A stretch of 16,155 nucleotides of DNA, from the NCBI RefSeq assembly GCF_937874145.1, contig NZ_CALNBI010000231.1, positions 1 to 16,155 of the forward strand. Direction: 5' to 3'. Positions 14,305 through 16,155 of the stretch are shown here, in pieces. Positions within the stretch are counted from its first letter, which is position 1. Every line of letters starts with the position of its first letter. The position numbers and the translations under genes are program-made. This DNA is from an uncultured Chitinophaga sp. GTDB lineage: Bacteria > Bacteroidota > Bacteroidia > Chitinophagales > Chitinophagaceae. Under the pieces are notes generated by a model. That model was not told the origin of the DNA, ran no database searches, and saw only the letters and a program-made list of their open reading frames with translations.

Positions 14305-16155
14305 ATGGCTAAACTTCCGACGCCCGTAGACCAGATCATCGAAAAATTTGGACCCAGCCTTCACTTTCCCAAACCGGAAGGGATACCCGGAAGAGACGAG
14401 CCCGACAAGATCGTGGAAACTCACTGCTGTTTTTGCGGGATGCAATGCGGCATCAAGCTGCTCGCCAAAGACAATAAAGTAGTAGGGTTCGAGCCCTGGA
14501 TGGAATTCCCTTTCAACCAGGGGCGCCTCTGCCCGAAAGGCGTGCTGCGGTATATGCAGGACAATCACCCCGACCGGCTTACTTCCCCGCTCGTCAACAA
14601 ACCCGGCGTGGGATACGTGCCCGTGTCGTGGGATGAAGCGATGGATAAAACCGAGCGGGAAATCAAGCGGATACAATCGGAATATGGAAATGATGCGTTT
14701 GCCGTATTGTCGGGCGTGTCCCTTACCAACGAGAAGTCGTACATGATGGGGAAATTTGCCCGTACCGCGTTGAAAACAAAGAACCTGGATTATAACGGCC
14801 GCCTTTGCATGGTATCCGCAGGGGCGGGGAACAAGAAGGCTTTCGGGCTGGACAGGACTTCCAATAACTACTCCGACCTTGCCCACGCCGAGGTGATCAT
14901 TGTAACGGGTGCCAACGTGTCTGAGACCTTTCCCACGCTTACCTGGTGGCTGTGGCAGGCGCGCGACAACGGCGGAAAGATCATCGTGGTTGATCCGCGC
15001 ATGATACCGCTGGCACGCACGGCCGACATTCACCTCGACATCCGGCCGGGAACGGATTCGGCATTGTTCGGCGCCATCCTTAATTATATGATCGTCCACG
15101 ACATGCTGGACCATGATTTCATCGATAACCACACGTCCGGGTTCGATGCGGCTAAAGAAGCCGTAAAGGATTATACGCTGGAGTGGGCGGAGGAGATTAC
15201 CGGCACCAAAAAGGAAAAGATTGAAGCGGCGGCGAAGCTCTGGGGCAAGGCAGCCACTTCGTTCCTGCTGCACGCCAGGGGGATCGAGCACCACACTAAA
15301 GGCGTGGAGAATGTGCTGAGCTGCATCAATATCGTGCTGGCTTCCGGCCGGTTGGGGCGACCTTATTGCGGGTACGGCACCATCACCGGTCAGGGTAACG
15401 GGCAGGGTGGCCGGGAGCACGGGCATAAGTGCGACCAGCTGCCGGGGAACCGGGATATCGAAAACCCGGAGCACCGCGCGTATATTTCGAAAGTCTGGGG
15501 CATCGACGAAAAGGAGCTCCCGGGCAAGGGCCTCACTGCTTACGAAATCATCGAAGCGATTCACCGCGGTGAGATCAGGGGGCTGATTTCCATCTGTTTC
15601 AACCCTCTGGTGTCGCTGCCGAATAATAACTATGTCAGGGAAGCCCTGGAGAAACTGGAGTTTTATGTGGGGATAGACTTTTTCCTGAGCGAAACCATCC
15701 GCCATTGCGACGTCATCCTGCCCGGATCCCTGCATGAAGAGGAAGAAGGGACCGTTACTACGGCGGAAGGCCGCGTGGTGCGCATCCGCAAAGCCGTGGA
15801 CCCGCCCAAAGGCGCCCGGACGGATTCTGAAATCATCATGGAACTGGCGCGCAGGCTGGGTGCGGGGGATAAATTCGCGTTTGCGGACAGCGAAGCCGTG
15901 TTCAATGAACTGCGCGTAGCGTCCAAAGGCGGTACGGCCGATTATTATGGCATCACTTACGAAAAGATCGAAAAGAATATGGGCGTCTTCTGGCCCTGCC
16001 CCGACCTGGATCATCCCGGCACACCGCGGCTCTGGGAAGACCGGAAGTTCAAAACGCCGGATGGCAAAGCGCACTTCAACCCGGTACAGTACCATCCCAG
16101 TATGGACCCCGTGGATGCGGATTACCCCGTGATCATGACCACCGGGCGCGTGGTG
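14305..16155 (+). CDS. nasA: Molybdopterin nitrate reductase, NasA/NarB-like catalytic subunit (cut by window edge)
   Basis: The window holds the first 617 codons; the 3' end is missing. The enzyme reduces nitrate to nitrite with a bis-MGD molybdenum cofactor. No Tat signal is present, so it should be cytoplasmic. About 35 leading residues precede the [4Fe-4S] binding motif C41-x2-C44-x3-C48 (ETHCCFCGMQCG) with the fourth ligand C76 in GRLCPKG. The Mo-ligand Cys is C168 in NGRLCMVSAGAG, comparable to NxRLCMSSA of NasA/NapA. Later come molybdopterin-binding blocks such as VIIVTGANVSETFP, HTKGVENVLSC, GTITGQGNGQGGREHG and VILPGSLHEEEEGTVTTAEG, and the NarB/NasA-like WPCP ... GTPRLWED and FKTPDGKAHF near the edge. 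The final MGD-binding domain starts at TTGRVV. The ATG follows a weak AGGA-like sequence. It pairs with the NarI-like gene upstream and the divergent narK. Confidence 0.88.
   Translation, partial: MAKLPTPVDQIIEKFGPSLHFPKPEGIPGRDEPDKIVETHCCFCGMQCGIKLLAKDNKVVGFEPWMEFPFNQGRLCPKGVLRYMQDNHPDRLTSPLVNKPGVGYVPVSWDEAMDKTEREIKRIQSEYGNDAFAVLSGVSLTNEKSYMMGKFARTALKTKNLDYNGRLCMVSAGAGNKKAFGLDRTSNNYSDLAHAEVIIVTGANVSETFPTLTWWLWQARDNGGKIIVVDPRMIPLARTADIHLDIRPGTDSALFGAILNYMIVHDMLDHDFIDNHTSGFDAAKEAVKDYTLEWAEEITGTKKEKIEAAAKLWGKAATSFLLHARGIEHHTKGVENVLSCINIVLASGRLGRPYCGYGTITGQGNGQGGREHGHKCDQLPGNRDIENPEHRAYISKVWGIDEKELPGKGLTAYEIIEAIHRGEIRGLISICFNPLVSLPNNNYVREALEKLEFYVGIDFFLSETIRHCDVILPGSLHEEEEGTVTTAEGRVVRIRKAVDPPKGARTDSEIIMELARRLGAGDKFAFADSEAVFNELRVASKGGTADYYGITYEKIEKNMGVFWPCPDLDHPGTPRLWEDRKFKTPDGKAHFNPVQYHPSMDPVDADYPVIMTTGRVV

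Noticed and set aside
14179..16095. 638-codon minus-strand open frame opposite the nitrate reductase
   Set aside because: The plus strand has full molybdopterin oxidoreductase motifs; the antisense frame has no recognisable domain and overlaps two real genes.

Overview
The window looks like a chromosomal segment of a Bacteroidota member, probably a Chitinophagaceae (Chitinophaga-like) bacterium. The reasons are: an LptD of the Bacteroidota type next to a cell-wall amidase, an MCE protein and an OstA-like protein; start codons mostly without a Shine-Dalgarno sequence; several TAnnTTTG-like -7 promoter elements; and moderately high GC. The family assignment is an inference from protein style; no rRNA or other marker is present. 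There are no tRNAs, CRISPR arrays or insertion sequences, and no gene-free stretch longer than about 140 bases.

Region 1 (1-7300) is an envelope-biogenesis block. On the minus strand, in transcription order, lie an N-acetylmuramoyl-L-alanine amidase with a SPOR-like C-terminus, an MlaD/MCE protein, an OstA/LptA-like periplasmic protein whose start overlaps the mlaD stop (ATGA), and the first 88 codons of nhaA (Na+/H+ antiporter), which runs off the left edge. Divergent from the amidase is a 925-residue LptD-like outer-membrane LPS assembly protein. Together they connect LPS export, lipid transport and peptidoglycan remodelling. A strong bidirectional terminator closes lptD.

Region 2 (7311-11568) is a mixed accessory block: a small outer-membrane beta-barrel protein, an unrecognised 84-residue protein with its own terminator, a 94-residue XRE-type regulator divergent from it across a 9-bp inverted repeat, a family-2 glycosyltransferase, a divergent second glycosyltransferase of the LEDD type, and a lipoprotein whose C-terminal third looks like a serpin. 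A bidirectional terminator ends this block.

Region 3 (11586-16155) is a nitrate-utilisation locus. A NarK-type nitrate/nitrite transporter with an unusual soluble insertion is divergent from a NarI/HdrE-like membrane cytochrome b subunit. That gene is followed after 44 bp by a NasA/NarB-like molybdopterin nitrate reductase, cut by the right edge after 617 codons. The divergent intergenic region carries a TACA-N6-TGTA palindrome that overlaps a perfect -7 element for narK.

No clearly new multi-gene system is visible. The items most worth a second look are the serpin-like lipoprotein, the pairing of a cytochrome b anchor with an assimilatory-type nitrate reductase, the NarK insertion, and the small XRE/unknown-gene pair.
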